DNA of 64,000 nt from Cytophagaceae bacterium (GCA_006969745.1 CP030886.1:1771234-1835233); one strand, 5' to 3'; positions 25,786 through 35,614 are shown, counted from the first letter of the stretch. The notes: generated by a model from the sequence alone, not told the origin. Program-made: numbers and translations.

Positions 25786-28700
25786 TTTTTAGGATATATA
25801 ATCAATCGTGTTCCTGGCTCAAGCTTGGTTGAGTTCAATCCATTTTGCTCCATTATCAACTCCTCCGGAACATTGAATTTCTTAGAAACAATTTGCAGGT
25901 CGTCACCAGCTTGAACAGTATAAATAAAGTCGCTGCCACTTTTAATATCAGCAGGCACCACCAAATTATAATCCGGCTCGATAACGCCATCTTTCTTAAG
26001 CCTTATTGGCTGGTAGGTTGAAAGATCGCTATTTCCAAGGCCATTCAGGCTTCTGATTCTATCTGCCGAAATTCCCATACTTGATGACACTTTTGAAACT
26101 GTAGCTCCCGGGCGTATCAAATAGAAATTACCAAATGATTCTTTCCTTTTTCCAATCAGCCTAATATCAATTCTTCTATTGAGCTGACGACCGTATGGAT
26201 TGTTATTGTCTGCGATTGGTTTTTCAGATCCATGCCATATCACTGATATTTTTGATTGATCCACACCATTGGCAATGAGATAGTCTCTTGCAGAATAACC
26301 CCTATTCTTACTCAAAACTAAATTGAATTCTGCTGCACCTGTATCATCTGTATGTGACTCAATTTCAATATTATTCCCACTTACTCGGTAGGCTGCAATT
26401 ACTTCATCCAAGAGAATTTTTACTTCTGGCCTTAGCTCTGCGGAACTTACATCGAAAAATGCCCGTGTAGCATTTGTGTAAATACCTGCGGCTCTTTCTC
26501 TTCTTCCGTCTACATTGAAATCTTCGAGAACTACTGGCTCAGCATCGGTACCTTTTTTAAACGTAAGATCATATTTGGCCGGTGAGACTTTGAATTCAAA
26601 TGCACCGGCATTGTTGGTATATCCTTCGATGACGGTCTTAGTATTGTCAAATTCAATCAGAGTAATGGAGTAAGATGAAAGTGGTGTGCCTGTATTGGCA
26701 CCTACTAGTTTCCCACTAATCGTAATTTCGTCATAACCATCAATCTTACTTATTGGCAAAGCGATCTTGATTTCATCTAACTCTTCGGAGGCAAGGATAT
26801 CTTCGGCTCCCAATAGTTTTTTAGCTCCTACTTCCTCTTCCATATCCACTCCGGCAGCAAGTGCTATGATATCTACTGGAGACTCATCCACATCCTTGGC
26901 GTCAAGTGCTAGGTTTTCTGTCAAAATTCTATGGTTATTAAACCTAAATTTTTTGATTCTCTCTAGTAGCTGATTATCGCTGGCTGTGAGAGAACCTCTT
27001 GCTCTAGCATCACTCTCAGGAAGAACATATCTTCCATTTCTCTTAGGAAGACCTTTGTCCAAGGTGATCCTGTTTATAAATGCCTTCCGGTCTTGCGATA
27101 AATTATTGTAATAGGTAAAAGCGTTATTAACAAAAGTTTGTTCGCCAGACTTGAGCGGTTGGCTTGATACTTTTTTAGCTAATGCTGCAATATGTACTTT
27201 TTCACTTCCAGTCACCTCGGTCAGTTTCTGCTGATCACTCAATTTTACTGTTCTTTCAGAATATTGACTTACCAAGTAGTCTAGTGCGATAACATTATCG
27301 ATAACGCGTTTTTTACTATCACTCAGCGCCTCATACTGGCTAATATCACTGTTGCTTAAGCGTGCACTTGGGTCAGCTCCTTCTACGGACTGGCCTGAAG
27401 CAGTAACTATTGTAGGTGTAGTGTCGAAGAAGATTGGCTTAGCCTCACTTAGATACGAATCATAAGCGGTTTTCACGAATCTTTGAACTGCACCTTTCTG
27501 CAAGTCGCTAAGCTCCGGCTTCAAAGCAAGGAGTTTATTAACAGTCTCCTCAGGAGTATCGCTCAATGCTGCCTGTAGTTCAGACTGGGAGAAAGTAGTT
27601 TCTGTCAAGTAAATACTTGAATTGGCGAGGTTTGAAATTTGCTTCAGCAATAATTTATCTAACCTACTTTGATCTGCCGAATTCTTGTTTTTGAAAACAT
27701 CTAAGTCTGAATTGGAAACATTTTGATCAAAATTTGTGAGATCGGATGTCATGAAGGTAGTCGCAATCGATTTTAGTTTTGCCTTGTCTTCTTCATTCAA
27801 CGTTTCATAGAAATCGCGATCCTCTTTCAGTAATCGGTACTTTTCTTCATTGCTTAATCCAATTAGTCTTTCACGAATTGCGGCATTTACATCTTCGGTC
27901 GCATCTTGATTGTCTCTCATAAACACTTTTTCATTCATGCTAAGAGATATATTGCCTAAGTTTCTTTTCTCTTTCAGGTACTTGATGGCAATCCCATCCA
28001 AACTCTGTTGTTCTTTCTTATCAAAAGAATTGTACGTTGGGGTTGCAGGTTTAAACTGTTGCGCGTTTTTGAGTCGGTCTGATATCAGAATATCAATTTT
28101 CTCTCTCTCATCAGTACTCACACCGCTATAGAAATTGAAGACATCATCCTCCAAATTCACACTGTTTCCCATTCCTTGCTGCTCCAAATAGGAAGACACG
28201 ATGTTGTCAACTTTTCTTCGTTTATCTGAACTTAGCTGCTGATAGTAATAATCGTCCTCTGTACGAATAGATCGAATCATATTACTTGTCATCTTACGCA
28301 CTCGTGCGTTTACAATCTTGTCAATTCGTTCTTTATCATCGGCGCTTAACGAATTGTAGACAGTAAGCTGTCTTTCAGTCAATATGAGATCCACCTCCGA
28401 AACTGAAGATGACAACATCCTTGAAATAATTTGATTTATAATCTCTGTTTCACTGCTATCGAAATTGTAATCATCTGTAAACAGTGAATTTCTACCGGCG
28501 ATGGTTCCTTCGTTTGAAACCTCTGAAATGATGTCACTTTTTGATCGGACATTGAAGCCGTAGATATCAAACTTACCTGGGCCATCTTCTCTATTTGAAG
28601 ACAGAAACCCTTTTGTTTTCCCCATAAAGAAGAAAATGTCATCTCTATAAGAGTTGAATGGGATGCCTGCATTGTAGATTTCTGCTGTCTCAAACTTTGT

Positions 28701-29876
28701 TCCCCGAGCTATATAAATGTCAAATCCTCCAAACCCTCTATGTCCATTAGAAGCAAAGAATAGTACTCTGGAATGATGATCATAGAATGGAGACACTTCG
28801 TTGAAAGGTGTATTGATTTGATTTCCCAGGTGAATTGGTGGTCCCCAGTTTTCATTACCTGCATTTATGCTCATATAAATGTCAAGCTGACCTAGTCCAC
28901 CTTCTCTATCAGAGACATAGAATAAGGTGTCACCTCCTGGTGTGAGATTCGGGTGTTTTGAATTGAATCCGTACTCGTTGATATTAAAATTCAAGGGTTT
29001 CGGTTCTGCCCATTTTCCTCCAATCAACTGTGACATATATATGTGGCATACATCTCCTAGATCTTCATCACAATTGGTATAATAGAACTTGTTTCTTTCT
29101 CGATTAAAGGAACCTGATCCATCTCCATATTTGGTATTGATTACCTTCTCGAATCGATCTCCTGGATCTAGTTCTTTCCAGACGCCATTTTCCTGGGTAA
29201 ACCTAAACAGATCGGCAAAAGACTCACCGAACTGATTGTCTACAAGGCTTCCTTTACCACTACTTCTTGCGCTTGTTAGGCAAACTATATCATCTGTGCC
29301 TACGCTAAATGCGGCATAGTCATTATACTCTGAGTTTAGTGGTGCACTAAGAGGTGCAAACCGGTGATCCGGGTGAACTAACGTAATTTGATTCAAGGCT
29401 AGCTGGCACCCATCGATTTCAATCTTTGCCTGCTTGTAATAATATCTATAATCTTCTGATTCATGAAGCTCGTTTGCCACCAGGAATTTCCTAAAATCTT
29501 TAAAGTTTGAAAGTGCCTGGTCATATCGTCCTTTCAACTTTTGCATCATCGCATAATAAAATCCGGCGAGTGGAAAACGGATGTCTTGTCTGGACCCAAT
29601 TGCTTCGTAATGATACTCCGCACTTTCGTAATCCTGAATCAGCCTATAGCATTCTGCCAGCTGATACTCTGCTTTCATATTGGAAGGATTTTCACTCAAT
29701 GCTTCTTTATAATACCTGATGGCACTTATAAATTGGTCATTTCTAAACTGTTCATCACCAAGCGTCAAAAGAGCGCGTACAGCGTTGTTATTGACTTGCC
29801 CGGAGGCGAAAAGTGCGATTAGAAATCCGAGTAGTAAAAATGACTTTCTCATAACTACAATTCTTTTATTATTCAT
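25782..29876 (-). CDS. Large envelope protein: TPR, PD40 propeller, helical repeats, OmpA and LysM
   Basis: 1,364 residues with a signal peptide. Order: TPRs (about 30-145); PD40/TolB-like beta-propeller (about 180-445, for example VSPFYDHHSRVLFFASNGHR and GGFDIYIA); a long helical segment (about 465-960) of repeats like LSADDKERIDKIV; carboxypeptidase-regulatory-like beta-sandwich (about 1050-1125, ISGKLVGANTGTPLSSYSI); OmpA-like peptidoglycan-binding domain (about 1135-1240, IEIESHTDDTGAAEFN, LNRRIDIRLIG); and two LysM-like segments, the last YTVQAGDDLQIVSKKFNVP. The TPR-PD40-sandwich-OmpA core resembles PorE-type T9SS-associated anchors; the helical insert and LysM are additions. The start given overlaps the CHAT gene by 8 bp. 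A second start at Met9 (29852) gives a more typical signal peptide (MRKSFLLLGFLIALFASGQ). It is probably co-transcribed with the CHAT gene. Confidence 0.88.
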   Translation of the reverse strand: MNNKRIVVMRKSFLLLGFLIALFASGQVNNNAVRALLTLGDEQFRNDQFISAIRYYKEALSENPSNMKAEYQLAECYRLIQDYESAEYHYEAIGSRQDIRFPLAGFYYAMMQKLKGRYDQALSNFKDFRKFLVANELHESEDYRYYYKQAKIEIDGCQLALNQITLVHPDHRFAPLSAPLNSEYNDYAAFSVGTDDIVCLTSARSSGKGSLVDNQFGESFADLFRFTQENGVWKELDPGDRFEKVINTKYGDGSGSFNRERNKFYYTNCDEDLGDVCHIYMSQLIGGKWAEPKPLNFNINEYGFNSKHPNLTPGGDTLFYVSDREGGLGQLDIYMSINAGNENWGPPIHLGNQINTPFNEVSPFYDHHSRVLFFASNGHRGFGGFDIYIARGTKFETAEIYNAGIPFNSYRDDIFFFMGKTKGFLSSNREDGPGKFDIYGFNVRSKSDIISEVSNEGTIAGRNSLFTDDYNFDSSETEIINQIISRMLSSSVSEVDLILTERQLTVYNSLSADDKERIDKIVNARVRKMTSNMIRSIRTEDDYYYQQLSSDKRRKVDNIVSSYLEQQGMGNSVNLEDDVFNFYSGVSTDEREKIDILISDRLKNAQQFKPATPTYNSFDKKEQQSLDGIAIKYLKEKRNLGNISLSMNEKVFMRDNQDATEDVNAAIRERLIGLSNEEKYRLLKEDRDFYETLNEEDKAKLKSIATTFMTSDLTNFDQNVSNSDLDVFKNKNSADQSRLDKLLLKQISNLANSSIYLTETTFSQSELQAALSDTPEETVNKLLALKPELSDLQKGAVQRFVKTAYDSYLSEAKPIFFDTTPTIVTASGQSVEGADPSARLSNSDISQYEALSDSKKRVIDNVIALDYLVSQYSERTVKLSDQQKLTEVTGSEKVHIAALAKKVSSQPLKSGEQTFVNNAFTYYNNLSQDRKAFINRITLDKGLPKRNGRYVLPESDARARGSLTASDNQLLERIKKFRFNNHRILTENLALDAKDVDESPVDIIALAAGVDMEEEVGAKKLLGAEDILASEELDEIKIALPISKIDGYDEITISGKLVGANTGTPLSSYSITLIEFDNTKTVIEGYTNNAGAFEFKVSPAKYDLTFKKGTDAEPVVLEDFNVDGRRERAAGIYTNATRAFFDVSSAELRPEVKILLDEVIAAYRVSGNNIEIESHTDDTGAAEFNLVLSKNRGYSARDYLIANGVDQSKISVIWHGSEKPIADNNNPYGRQLNRRIDIRLIGKRKESFGNFYLIRPGATVSKVSSSMGISADRIRSLNGLGNSDLSTYQPIRLKKDGVIEPDYNLVVPADIKSGSDFIYTVQAGDDLQIVSKKFNVPEELIMEQNGLNSTKLEPGTRLIIYPKN

Positions 29877-32871
29877 TTCCTGTTAAAATAAATGCTCCCC
29901 ATGTACCTGGATCACTGTGTTTTTCCCGTAATTTCAGTTGAGCATATTTAAGTGATTCCATCACTTTGTTCGTTTCATTAAGCTTTTGATAAAACAAGAT
30001 CATCAATTCGCTTGATATTTTATCATCAATTCTGGTCAGACTTGTTATAATATTTCTTGCCCCAGCGACAGTAAAAGCACGTTGAAGTCCATAAATTCCT
30101 TCTGTATTTTCTCCATTCTCAGAACCAAATTCGCATGAGGGAAGCACTACCAATTGGGTTTGGCTTAGATCTAAATTCAGTGCTTCATACGTGGTTAAGA
30201 TTCCATCATTTTCTGGTATCGTTTGGATCCCCTTCATATAGCGCGAGAAGGTCTCGGAGGCACCTGCCAAATAAATACCGGCTCTGAATAACGGATTGTC
30301 TATAGGAGTATGATTGGCTATAAAGCCATTTTGATCATTGAAAAAAGCATGAGAGTCTACGTGCAAGACGGTAGGGTTATATGCAGATCTGATTTTCAAT
30401 TCGTTTGCATCTTCACTCAAATGCACTTTGACATGCCAGTCCTCGCTTAGAACATCTGCAATTCCTTTGATTTCGTGCTCTGATTCTGGCATCCTGTCCA
30501 AGTTTAGCCTGTTATCTGTTTCTTCTTGACTGTACAGCGGATTCCCATAGAGATATGATTTTCTATTGAAAATTTCGAGCTTTGGTATAAATAAATCCTT
30601 TGATGCTGTTAGATATGAAACGTAATATTTGTCTATAAGATTACCTCCTTCCGGGAGTGGAAAAGTGTTTGGGTTGACTCGATAAAATACCCCGTCTGGT
30701 ATGACCTTCACCTTATTCACATTATTCAGCTTTTGATCGATTGGTTTCCAGAACAGATCATACGTTTGATTTTGAGTATTAACATTCAACAGTTGAGATG
30801 AATGTTGACTTTCTGTTTGATCTTCCGCACCTAAAAAGACATAGCTCGGTTCGTTTTGTCCGTATTGAAAAATAATGGCCAGATACTTCGTATTGTCGGT
30901 AAAGCCGAAGAGGGTTTCCACTGATTGAGTCAATGAGGTAAACTCTCTTATGCGAACTAGTTTTATAATTGCCTCCCTCGGACGAACAAAATCCTGAACA
31001 TTTCTCCAGTCCTTGTCAACCTTATGCAGCGACTCTTCAAAATTTGACAGTTTCTGCTCTAGTTCTTTCTCAAGTCGATCTACTTTGGATTCCTCAAACT
31101 CCAAATTGACATTTTGCTGAGACAGTTCCTGCGCACCCATCTGATAGTAGCTAGCCAGAAGACGCTTATCAGATTGCCATTTTCTAAATTTGGCCTGTAA
31201 GTCCGGATCACCACTTTCATTTACGTGCTGAAGGATATTTGCCGACGGATTGAAAAGGAAGCCTTTGGTCTTGATCTGAAAATCAAAAATCTTCTTTAAG
31301 AGCTCTGGTTTCTGATCTAAAAGCTGTGCAGCTATATAATTATACCTATCTATGTTTGCCTTAATCTTCTCATAAAAAAGCTCTCTTTCCCTATCATTCA
31401 TTATGGGAAAAAGTGTTCCTATTTGTCCAATCTGAATGTCAATCGATTTTCTAAAGAAACTCTCTGCTTCGATATTATTCTTTACCGCCAGGCTGTGCAT
31501 TCCCATATATTCGAGTGCGCTTGCATAACCTGGATGGTTGACACCTAATACGTTCTCTCTGATAGTAACTGCTTCACGGTAGTACTTTTCAGCCTCCTGT
31601 TCACGCCCCATCGAACTGTAGAGCACACCTACATTAATAAGCGTGGTGGCATAATTTGGATGATTCTTGCCGTAAATCTTTTCATCTATATTAAGCACTT
31701 CCATATAGTACTTTTCAGCCTGACTATCATTCCCAAGTTGTCTCTCAACCCGCGCCAGATTATTTAATGTGTTGGCATAGTACGGATGCACGGCACCAAA
31801 CTTTGCTTTATAGGTAGCCAAAGCATCAACAAATAGGTCACGAGCTCCTTCAACATCACCAGAAGCTAAAGCGAGAGTTCCTAAATTGTTTTTTGCTGTG
31901 GCATAGAATGGGTGGTCTGTTCCTACATTTTCCTCACTCTCACTAATCACCTCCTGAAACATGCGACTGGCTTTTCTAACCTGACCAAGTCTATGGTACA
32001 TAATGCCGAGATCATTGAGGGTCTCAATAATTAAGATGTCTGCTTCATCCGGAATACTTCTTTTCAATCTCAGCACTTCGAGCAAAGTGCTCTCCGCCTC
32101 ATCAAAGCGACCCATTCGCTCATAAAATATGGCCAGATGCTCCAAAGATTCCGCCCGCTCTACTGCATATTGATCTCCCAAAGATTCATATATGGTAGAA
32201 CTAAGATTGATAAACTTCTCTCCTTCCAACGGATCACCGGTCAGAATCAATATTCTTCCCTTATGCATACATATTTCTGCAAAATCTGGTGATAGGTCGT
32301 TTCCACTTGCTACCAATTGATCGTAAGAATTGTTATAAATGCTGAGAGCAAGTGTATAAGAACCAGCCTCCTCATAAAGAAGAGCAAGTTTTGCTCTTGC
32401 AATCCAAAAATCCGTTTTCGTCCCGGGCAATTCTCCTAAAATATCGAGAGACTTCTGAATATAGTTTCGTGCTAAATCAAACTCTACCTGCTCAATATAC
32501 AGGATGCCCATATTAAGCAAGGCCATCGCATAATCTCTTTGGTTTGGAATGCCGGCCTCTTCATGATAAAGTATGGATAGGTTAAGATTCCTTTCTGCTT
32601 CAAATGGATCCAGTAAGTTGAGATTTAAGTAGCCAAGATTATTATATATTTTGGCTCTTTGATGATAAGTGAGATCATCAGCGTAACTGGTAATAATATT
32701 GTTGAAATTCTCGGCGGCCTGCTCCCAATGATTTTGCTCAAGATTTTCTTCAGCTTGCGCAATCAGATTATTAATGTTTTGCGCAACGCATACATTAATA
32801 ACCATGGAAAAAATGATACAGGCGGGTACGTTTCTCATGGTGGCGATTAATCTCACTGCTAACCTAATCAT
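29869..32871 (-). CDS. Exported TPR-CHAT (caspase-like) protein
   Basis: 1,000 residues. The hydrophobic N-terminus (with Met12 as an alternative start: MRNVPACIIFSMVINVCVAQ) looks like a signal peptide, placing the protein in the periplasm or beyond. Residues about 30-480 hold many tetratricopeptide repeats of the kinesin-light-chain type (for example HPYYANTLNNLARVERQLGN and HPNYATTLINVGVLYSSMGR). A coiled-coil linker (about 560-640) leads to a C-terminal CHAT domain (about 650-1000). The catalytic-dyad candidates are both present: His841 in LHVDSHAFF and Cys913 in VVLPSCEFGSE, so an active cysteine protease is plausible. The stop codon overlaps the start of the OmpA/LysM gene, suggesting coupled expression and a joint envelope role. 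The substrate is unknown; repeat-rich surface proteins nearby are only a guess. Confidence 0.88.
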   Translation of the reverse strand: MIRLAVRLIATMRNVPACIIFSMVINVCVAQNINNLIAQAEENLEQNHWEQAAENFNNIITSYADDLTYHQRAKIYNNLGYLNLNLLDPFEAERNLNLSILYHEEAGIPNQRDYAMALLNMGILYIEQVEFDLARNYIQKSLDILGELPGTKTDFWIARAKLALLYEEAGSYTLALSIYNNSYDQLVASGNDLSPDFAEICMHKGRILILTGDPLEGEKFINLSSTIYESLGDQYAVERAESLEHLAIFYERMGRFDEAESTLLEVLRLKRSIPDEADILIIETLNDLGIMYHRLGQVRKASRMFQEVISESEENVGTDHPFYATAKNNLGTLALASGDVEGARDLFVDALATYKAKFGAVHPYYANTLNNLARVERQLGNDSQAEKYYMEVLNIDEKIYGKNHPNYATTLINVGVLYSSMGREQEAEKYYREAVTIRENVLGVNHPGYASALEYMGMHSLAVKNNIEAESFFRKSIDIQIGQIGTLFPIMNDRERELFYEKIKANIDRYNYIAAQLLDQKPELLKKIFDFQIKTKGFLFNPSANILQHVNESGDPDLQAKFRKWQSDKRLLASYYQMGAQELSQQNVNLEFEESKVDRLEKELEQKLSNFEESLHKVDKDWRNVQDFVRPREAIIKLVRIREFTSLTQSVETLFGFTDNTKYLAIIFQYGQNEPSYVFLGAEDQTESQHSSQLLNVNTQNQTYDLFWKPIDQKLNNVNKVKVIPDGVFYRVNPNTFPLPEGGNLIDKYYVSYLTASKDLFIPKLEIFNRKSYLYGNPLYSQEETDNRLNLDRMPESEHEIKGIADVLSEDWHVKVHLSEDANELKIRSAYNPTVLHVDSHAFFNDQNGFIANHTPIDNPLFRAGIYLAGASETFSRYMKGIQTIPENDGILTTYEALNLDLSQTQLVVLPSCEFGSENGENTEGIYGLQRAFTVAGARNIITSLTRIDDKISSELMILFYQKLNETNKVMESLKYAQLKLREKHSDPGTWGAFILTGNE

Positions 32872-32970
32872 TTAATCAGCAAATGATAAAAACGGAATTG
32901 AATGAAAGAAAGATTTTTTTGGAGTTATAAAGGATTCAGCAACCAGCGCATTAAATTTTCGATAAATACT

Positions 32971-32978
32971 TTTCTTTG
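32971..32978 (+). promoter_or_regulatory. Possible -7 box for cysS
   Basis: TTTCTTTG matches TAnnTTTG at 7 of 8 positions and lies 19 bp before the ATG at 32998. If used, transcription starts after any upstream in-frame ATG, which supports the shorter CysS start. Confidence 0.35.
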
Positions 32979-32997
32979 CGACACAGATAAAAGGCTC

Positions 32998-34482
32998 ATG
33001 ATTGGCAAACTCAAGGTTTTTAATTCCCTCACTCGACAAAAAGAAGAATTTAAGCCATTAACCCCTCCGCATGTTGGAATGTATGTATGCGGTCCAACGG
33101 TTTACAGCAATGTTCACCTGGGAAATGTGCGCACTTTTTTGAGCTTTGATGTCGTCAACAGATACCTAAGATTTCTTGGATATAAAGTAAGATATGTGCG
33201 CAACATTACTGACGTTGGTCATCTCTCTGATACCGGTGAAGACAAGATTTCGAAAAAGGCCAAACTCGATCAACTGGAGCCGATGGAAATTGTGCAGATG
33301 TATGCCAACGACTTTCATGATGTGATGACATTGTTTAATGCCATCCCGCCAGACATAGAGCCATCTGCAATTGGTCATTTAATGGAGCAGGTAGAGATGA
33401 CAAAGAAGCTTATCATTAATGGATACGCCTACGAGTCTAACGGCTCAGTCTATTTTGATGTCGAGAAATACCATAAAGAAAACGATAACTCATACGGAAT
33501 TCTCAGTGGACGTAAAATCGAGGATCTATTAAGCGAGACACGGGATTTGGATGGCGGTGGTGATAAAAGAAGTCCGCTAGATTTTGCACTTTGGAAAAAG
33601 GCAGCACCAGAGCACATCATGCGATGGAAAACAGAGTGGAGCGATGGATTTCCGGGCTGGCACCTTGAGTGCTCCGTGATGAGTACCAAATACTTAGGTG
33701 AAGAATTTGATATTCACGGTGGTGGTATGGATTTGAAGTTTCCGCATCACGAATGTGAGATAGCTCAGAATGCCGGAAGCCACGGTCACGGTGGTGCCAA
33801 GTATTGGCTTCATACCAATATGCTAACTGTGAACGGTCAGAAGATGAGTAAGTCACTGGGCAACTCGTTTCTTCCGCGCGAGCTGATGTCAGGAGAGCAT
33901 GAACTGTTGGAACGCGGATATAGTCCAATGACTATTCGTTTCTTCATGATGCAATCGCACTATGCGAGTACGCTGGACTTTTCGAATGACGCATTGGAAG
34001 CAGCCCGAAAAGGATATATTCGACTGGCCAATGGCATGCGTTTGATGCAGGAAATGGAGTGGCAGCAGGATGATGGAAAGCTAAATGAAAAGCAGGTAGA
34101 ACAGATCGGCAAGATGCTGGACAATCTCTACCATGCTATGAATGATGATTTCAATACCGCATTAACGATTGGACATCTTTTCAATATTGTGAAGAAGATC
34201 AATTCATTACATACGGGGCAGCTCAAGTTTGGGGAAGTTGGAGAAGAGCTGTTTCAGCGCATGAAAGAAACTTTCTTGGGTTTTGCTGAAGATGTTCTCG
34301 GGCTGAAGGTCGAGGCTGACGTTGATTACAAAAGCTTGATAGATACGATCCTGGGAGAGTATAAAGACGCGAAGTTCAACCGTGACTTTGATCGTGTGGA
34401 CAAGCTAAGAGCTGAACTTAAAGCTGAAGGCATTGTGGTGAAGGATATGAAAGAAAAGATTGAGTGGGCGTTTGAGGAGTAA
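32998..34482 (+). CDS. cysS: Cysteine--tRNA ligase
   Basis: Charges tRNA-Cys. The 494-residue class I synthetase has the zinc-binding N-terminal motif GMYVCGPTVYSNVHLGN (Cys31, HIGH-like box at His40), further zinc ligands in WHLECS and FPHHECE, and the KMSKS loop at residues 282-286 (GQKMSKSLGN). A DALR-type helical domain closes the protein. The open frame extends upstream to an ATG at 32902, but MIGKLKVFNSL at 32998 is the family N-terminus and sits just after a promoter-like box, so I use that start. It diverges from the CHAT gene and ends 18 bp from the next convergent gene. Confidence 0.96.
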   Translation: MIGKLKVFNSLTRQKEEFKPLTPPHVGMYVCGPTVYSNVHLGNVRTFLSFDVVNRYLRFLGYKVRYVRNITDVGHLSDTGEDKISKKAKLDQLEPMEIVQMYANDFHDVMTLFNAIPPDIEPSAIGHLMEQVEMTKKLIINGYAYESNGSVYFDVEKYHKENDNSYGILSGRKIEDLLSETRDLDGGGDKRSPLDFALWKKAAPEHIMRWKTEWSDGFPGWHLECSVMSTKYLGEEFDIHGGGMDLKFPHHECEIAQNAGSHGHGGAKYWLHTNMLTVNGQKMSKSLGNSFLPRELMSGEHELLERGYSPMTIRFFMMQSHYASTLDFSNDALEAARKGYIRLANGMRLMQEMEWQQDDGKLNEKQVEQIGKMLDNLYHAMNDDFNTALTIGHLFNIVKKINSLHTGQLKFGEVGEELFQRMKETFLGFAEDVLGLKVEADVDYKSLIDTILGEYKDAKFNRDFDRVDKLRAELKAEGIVVKDMKEKIEWAFEE

Positions 34483-34500
34483 ATTTATGGAGTAGTCTAA

Positions 34501-34788
34501 CTAAACTAAGGTTAGTACGAAAAAAAGTATCGTTGTAAAAACCACAATGGTCAAGATCAATAGAATGGCTAACCTCTTCTGGATTTTCTGTTGTCTGGCA
34601 TAGAATTTTTCTAAGAATACTTTCCTCTTATCAGGATCATATGCCTCCGCCCGTTTTTGTGCCCTTTTTCTGATATAGTGAAGATTATTCTCATTATAAA
34701 TGGTTTTTAGAGACTTTTTCTCTTTAAGCAAGGCCCTATTATTCCTGTAGGTCCTCGCCATAAAATCTAATACACCATATCCTCTCAT
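34501..34788 (-). CDS. Small basic protein with one C-terminal membrane helix (hypothetical)
   Basis: 95 residues, not recognised. A basic, helical N-terminal part (ARTYRNNRALLKEKKSL, KRAQKRAEAYDPDKRKVFLEKF) is followed by a single hydrophobic segment (about 72-95) at the very C-terminus, a tail-anchor-like layout. It lies 13 bp downstream of mazG on the same strand, so it is probably the second gene of that operon. The 64-residue protein at 44134-44328 has the same architecture. Confidence 0.5.
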   Translation of the reverse strand: MRGYGVLDFMARTYRNNRALLKEKKSLKTIYNENNLHYIRKRAQKRAEAYDPDKRKVFLEKFYARQQKIQKRLAILLILTIVVFTTILFFVLTLV

Positions 34789-34801
34789 GTGATACTGGTC
34801 T

Positions 34802-35596
34802 TTAATTCCCTTTCGCTCTCTCCCAATATTTATCCATCTCTTCTAGCGTCATTTCTCCCATAGTTTTACCGTCCTTTTTAGATTCGGATTCCAAGTATTG
34901 AAAGCGCTTGATGAATTTCTTGTTGGTTCGTTCCAGGGCTTCTTCAGGGTTTATATCGACAAATCGTGCATAGTTGATGAGTGAAAATAACAAATCACCA
35001 AACTCTCCGGCTTGCTTTTCTTTTTCAGTTTCTTCTTGAAACTCCTGCATCTCTTCCAGCACTTTTCCCCACACCTGATCCTGATTGTCCCAATCGAACC
35101 CTACACCACGGGCTTTCTCCTGAATGCGCATGGCTTTCACCAAAGCGGGCAGTGATTTGGGAACGCCACCCAATACGGACTGATTCCCTTTCTCCTTCAG
35201 CTTGATCTTTTCCCAATTGGCTTTGACTGTTTCTTCATCCTCTGCATTCACATCTCCATAGATATGTGGGTGACGGTTGATCAATTTATCGCAAACAGAA
35301 TTTAATACGTCGGCTACATCGAAAGACTTTTTCTCCTGACCAATGCGCGCATAGAAAACCATGTGAAGCATCAAATCTCCCAACTCCTTTTTTACTTCCC
35401 CCAAATCATTCTCAATAATCGCATCTGACAGTTCATAAGTCTCCTCGATCGTCAAATGGCGGAGCGTTTCCATGGTCTGCTTCTTATCCCATGGACAATT
35501 CTCTCGCAACTCATCCATAATAGTTAGCAATCGATCAAAAGCCTCAAGTTTGGCTTTTCGGTTTGGGTCTGGAGCTGAAAGTGGTTTTTTTGACAT
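34802..35596 (-). CDS. mazG: Nucleoside triphosphate pyrophosphohydrolase MazG
   Basis: Hydrolyses (d)NTPs to monophosphates plus pyrophosphate as house-cleaning. 264 residues with two tandem MazG domains. The first shows LRENCPWDKKQTMETLRHLTIEETYEL (split over residues about 34-58) and the metal-binding EVKKELGDLMLHMVFYA. The second has EKARGVGFDWDN and EFGDLLFSLINYAR. Glu/Asp ligands of the ExxE-xx-D type are intact in both halves. Length matches E. coli MazG (about 263). It diverges from the small Cys-rich membrane protein gene. Confidence 0.95.
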   Translation of the reverse strand: MSKKPLSAPDPNRKAKLEAFDRLLTIMDELRENCPWDKKQTMETLRHLTIEETYELSDAIIENDLGEVKKELGDLMLHMVFYARIGQEKKSFDVADVLNSVCDKLINRHPHIYGDVNAEDEETVKANWEKIKLKEKGNQSVLGGVPKSLPALVKAMRIQEKARGVGFDWDNQDQVWGKVLEEMQEFQEETEKEKQAGEFGDLLFSLINYARFVDINPEEALERTNKKFIKRFQYLESESKKDGKTMGEMTLEEMDKYWERAKGN

Positions 35597-35614
35597 AAAA
35601 ATGGAATTGAAAAG

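Noticed and set aside
28436..28693. Minus-strand 85-codon frame within the OmpA-family gene
   Set aside because: Alternative frame inside a well-supported coding region.
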